Below, piece after piece: positions 7,701 to 7,911 of a stretch of 7,911 nucleotides of DNA. A model generated the notes under the pieces. That model did not search any database and had not been told where the DNA came from. It was given only the letters and a program-made list of their open reading frames with translations. The position numbers and the translations under genes were made by a program. The stretch covers positions 1 through 7,911 of the forward strand of contig JAGSPQ010000147.1 in NCBI GenBank assembly GCA_018262385.1, given 5' to 3'. Source of the DNA: Myxococcaceae bacterium. GTDB taxonomy: Bacteria > Myxococcota > Myxococcia > Myxococcales > Myxococcaceae. The first letter of the stretch is position 1. Each line of letters opens with the position of its first letter.

Positions 7701-7861
7701 CCCACCGCGCAGGCGCTCAGGGCCCCTTGCAGCCACAGCTGGCGCCGCTGGCGCGCGCGGACCTGCTCCAGCAGGCGCCTGGCGCGTCCTTCGACCGAAG
7801 GCGGAACCAGGAGCAGCGGAGGGGGGGGAACGGGCGTTGGGGTAGGAGTGGGTTCGAGCAC
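4760..7861 (-). CDS. DUF4175-like inner-membrane protein with long periplasmic coiled coil
   Basis: This is a 1033-residue protein. After a Pro/Thr-rich N-terminus (about 4-21) there are two hydrophobic helices (about 45-66 and 73-95), a short presumably cytoplasmic helical stretch, and a third helix at about 169-187. A beta-rich part follows, with YRYPAYTGLAPR at 221-232 and a second beta domain with DDYGLSEL (348-355) and YYLEAVDND (400-408). This order and these motifs resemble the DUF4175 family. Residues about 430-960 are almost entirely charged, Gln- and Met-rich coiled coil. Then come a Gly/Lys linker (about 960-988) and a conserved-looking tail ending RYYEELVK. The family has no assigned biochemical activity; a scaffold or force-bearing envelope role is only inference. 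The next gene overlaps its stop by four bases. The start is provisional: GTG at 7861 has no clear Shine-Dalgarno, and the same frame stays open to the right edge without an ATG. It is nevertheless the only ordinary start in view ahead of the first helix. Confidence 0.85.
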   Translation of the reverse strand: MLEPTPTPTPVPPPPLLLVPPSVEGRARRLLEQVRARQRRQLWLQGALSACAVGAGLVAAALLLAAGMPRAARALLWVAAVASPLVLGLFGVFLARRRVGDDARTARLVATRAPELSLDVLAAVELSRALGERHDFSPALAHAFLREVDGRAAKANLEQLVDGKDTRRAAGVLGLVLLGCVVLLGVWRERATRGLSALTARAEEQAVQRREPITGDVTLTYRYPAYTGLAPRTVEGTNGELSAPAGTEVKLETRADRDVDTAEVDVNGQKVPLKRTGTRALEGSFVLAKPGQYHFLFLDGTSVVAQGPDLPIQIEADAPPEVRLSAPADAVEVDGNEQAVTLKYDATDDYGLSELSLVFRAPGQAEQRLKLAHDDGRSTKGQYRWDAGGLKLQPGQSVSYYLEAVDNDAVAGPKKGVSRTQSLKLYSAAEHRREAVHKAEAIWERLVTHLADRMEGADRAAPKKELEEIRAGSAIDERGLQLSADAIELSGELGRERDAPMELVDAVQNAGLQLRGAVGSTSGARRIYLRLKGTGPDFSARVAAVASAEVLSTEKSVLYLESLLDRQRLKELKELAELLRADRREMSKLMEEFQRNSKDEKTQAKLLEQMDQLKADISKLMERMAELSKGIRDEHLNREALQELMDKRDMNGALEEMEKLIREGKVDEAMKKMQELSMQMDEMLQDLDQASDEADQEADPELAQKFEEFKQNLDQTVEQQAKTAEETRELRDKYRDQMKQRVAQKGEALKAELLKSAQELKQSYESLDTEHYGSRFERPRSEALQELQHLEQALKAGDFDLAAESAQALTPRASDLAYHGLEQRRLDERFANPPEVTKESQALAERLRQDADKAADIEEKLKSLFPNAQQMMSPEDKKQMQDLSQKQRALEKRGEQLEQQMDEISQRAPVFNPEARQQMEQAAQKMAGATQGLEGKDARKALGEQQGALEGLRGLQRQMEQGQGQGGKKGGLPLPLSMGGQGRGVKKEKVEIPDEDPNAAPQQLRKDVMDAMKQGAPDRYREQNKRYYEELVK
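4772..4777 (-). promoter_or_regulatory. Shine-Dalgarno for the metalloprotease gene
   Basis: GAGGAG on the minus strand lies inside the last codons of the membrane-protein gene, eight bases before GTG at 4763. Together with the GTGA stop/start overlap it fixes the protease start and indicates translational coupling of the two genes. Confidence 0.7.
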
Positions 7862-7911
7862 CAGGGTTTCGCCAATATAGGGGTCTGGCCGGTAGACTTC
7901 ATTGAACGCTC

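Noticed and set aside
4764..7736. The upstream extension of the protease frame, giving a 1562-codon frame
   Set aside because: It overlaps the whole membrane-protein gene with low-complexity Arg/Ala/Gly sequence. The signal peptide, GAGGAG and GTGA overlap place the real start at 4763.

Overview
The window is very GC-rich and reads almost entirely on the minus strand as three adjacent genes, each apparently starting with GTG. The GC content, a DUF4175-type membrane protein, a secreted HExxH peptidase with TPR-like repeats, and a lipoprotein with a MopE-type metal-binding motif and long Ig-like repeats together suggest Myxococcota or a related predatory or soil deltaproteobacterial lineage. 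That placement is inferred from gene content, not from a marker gene.

Layout in the direction of transcription (right to left): (1) 7861-4760 encodes a 1033-residue inner-membrane protein with three predicted transmembrane helices, a beta-rich extracytoplasmic part and a very long Gln/Glu/Met-rich coiled coil. Its 5' end lies close to the right edge and is uncertain. (2) 4763-3048 encodes a 571-residue exported peptidase-MA-like protein with an intact HEYVH...E zinc site and C-terminal TPR-like helices. It overlaps gene 1 by four bases (GTGA) and has a good Shine-Dalgarno inside gene 1. (3) 3036 to beyond position 1 encodes a large lipoprotein starting 11 bases after gene 2. It has a lipobox, an N-terminal domain, a MopE-like Asp/Cys motif, five Cys-paired Ig-like repeats and at least three repeats of a second, Cys-free type. 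Its 3' end is outside the window.

The spacing (4-base overlap, then 11 bases) supports one operon. All three products are membrane or envelope proteins: an inner-membrane anchor with a large periplasmic coiled coil, a secreted zinc peptidase, and a probably surface-displayed lipoprotein. A shared envelope role is plausible but unproven.

The main oddity is in the lipoprotein gene. Between the first and second Cys-free repeats about 44 bases are missing relative to the 315-base repeat period. This shifts the reading frame exactly at an 18-base inverted repeat (484-501). Either the gene is broken or re-framed there, or the assembly is wrong at a GC-rich hairpin in tandem repeats. I see no RNA gene, insertion sequence, CRISPR array or convincing intrinsic terminator.
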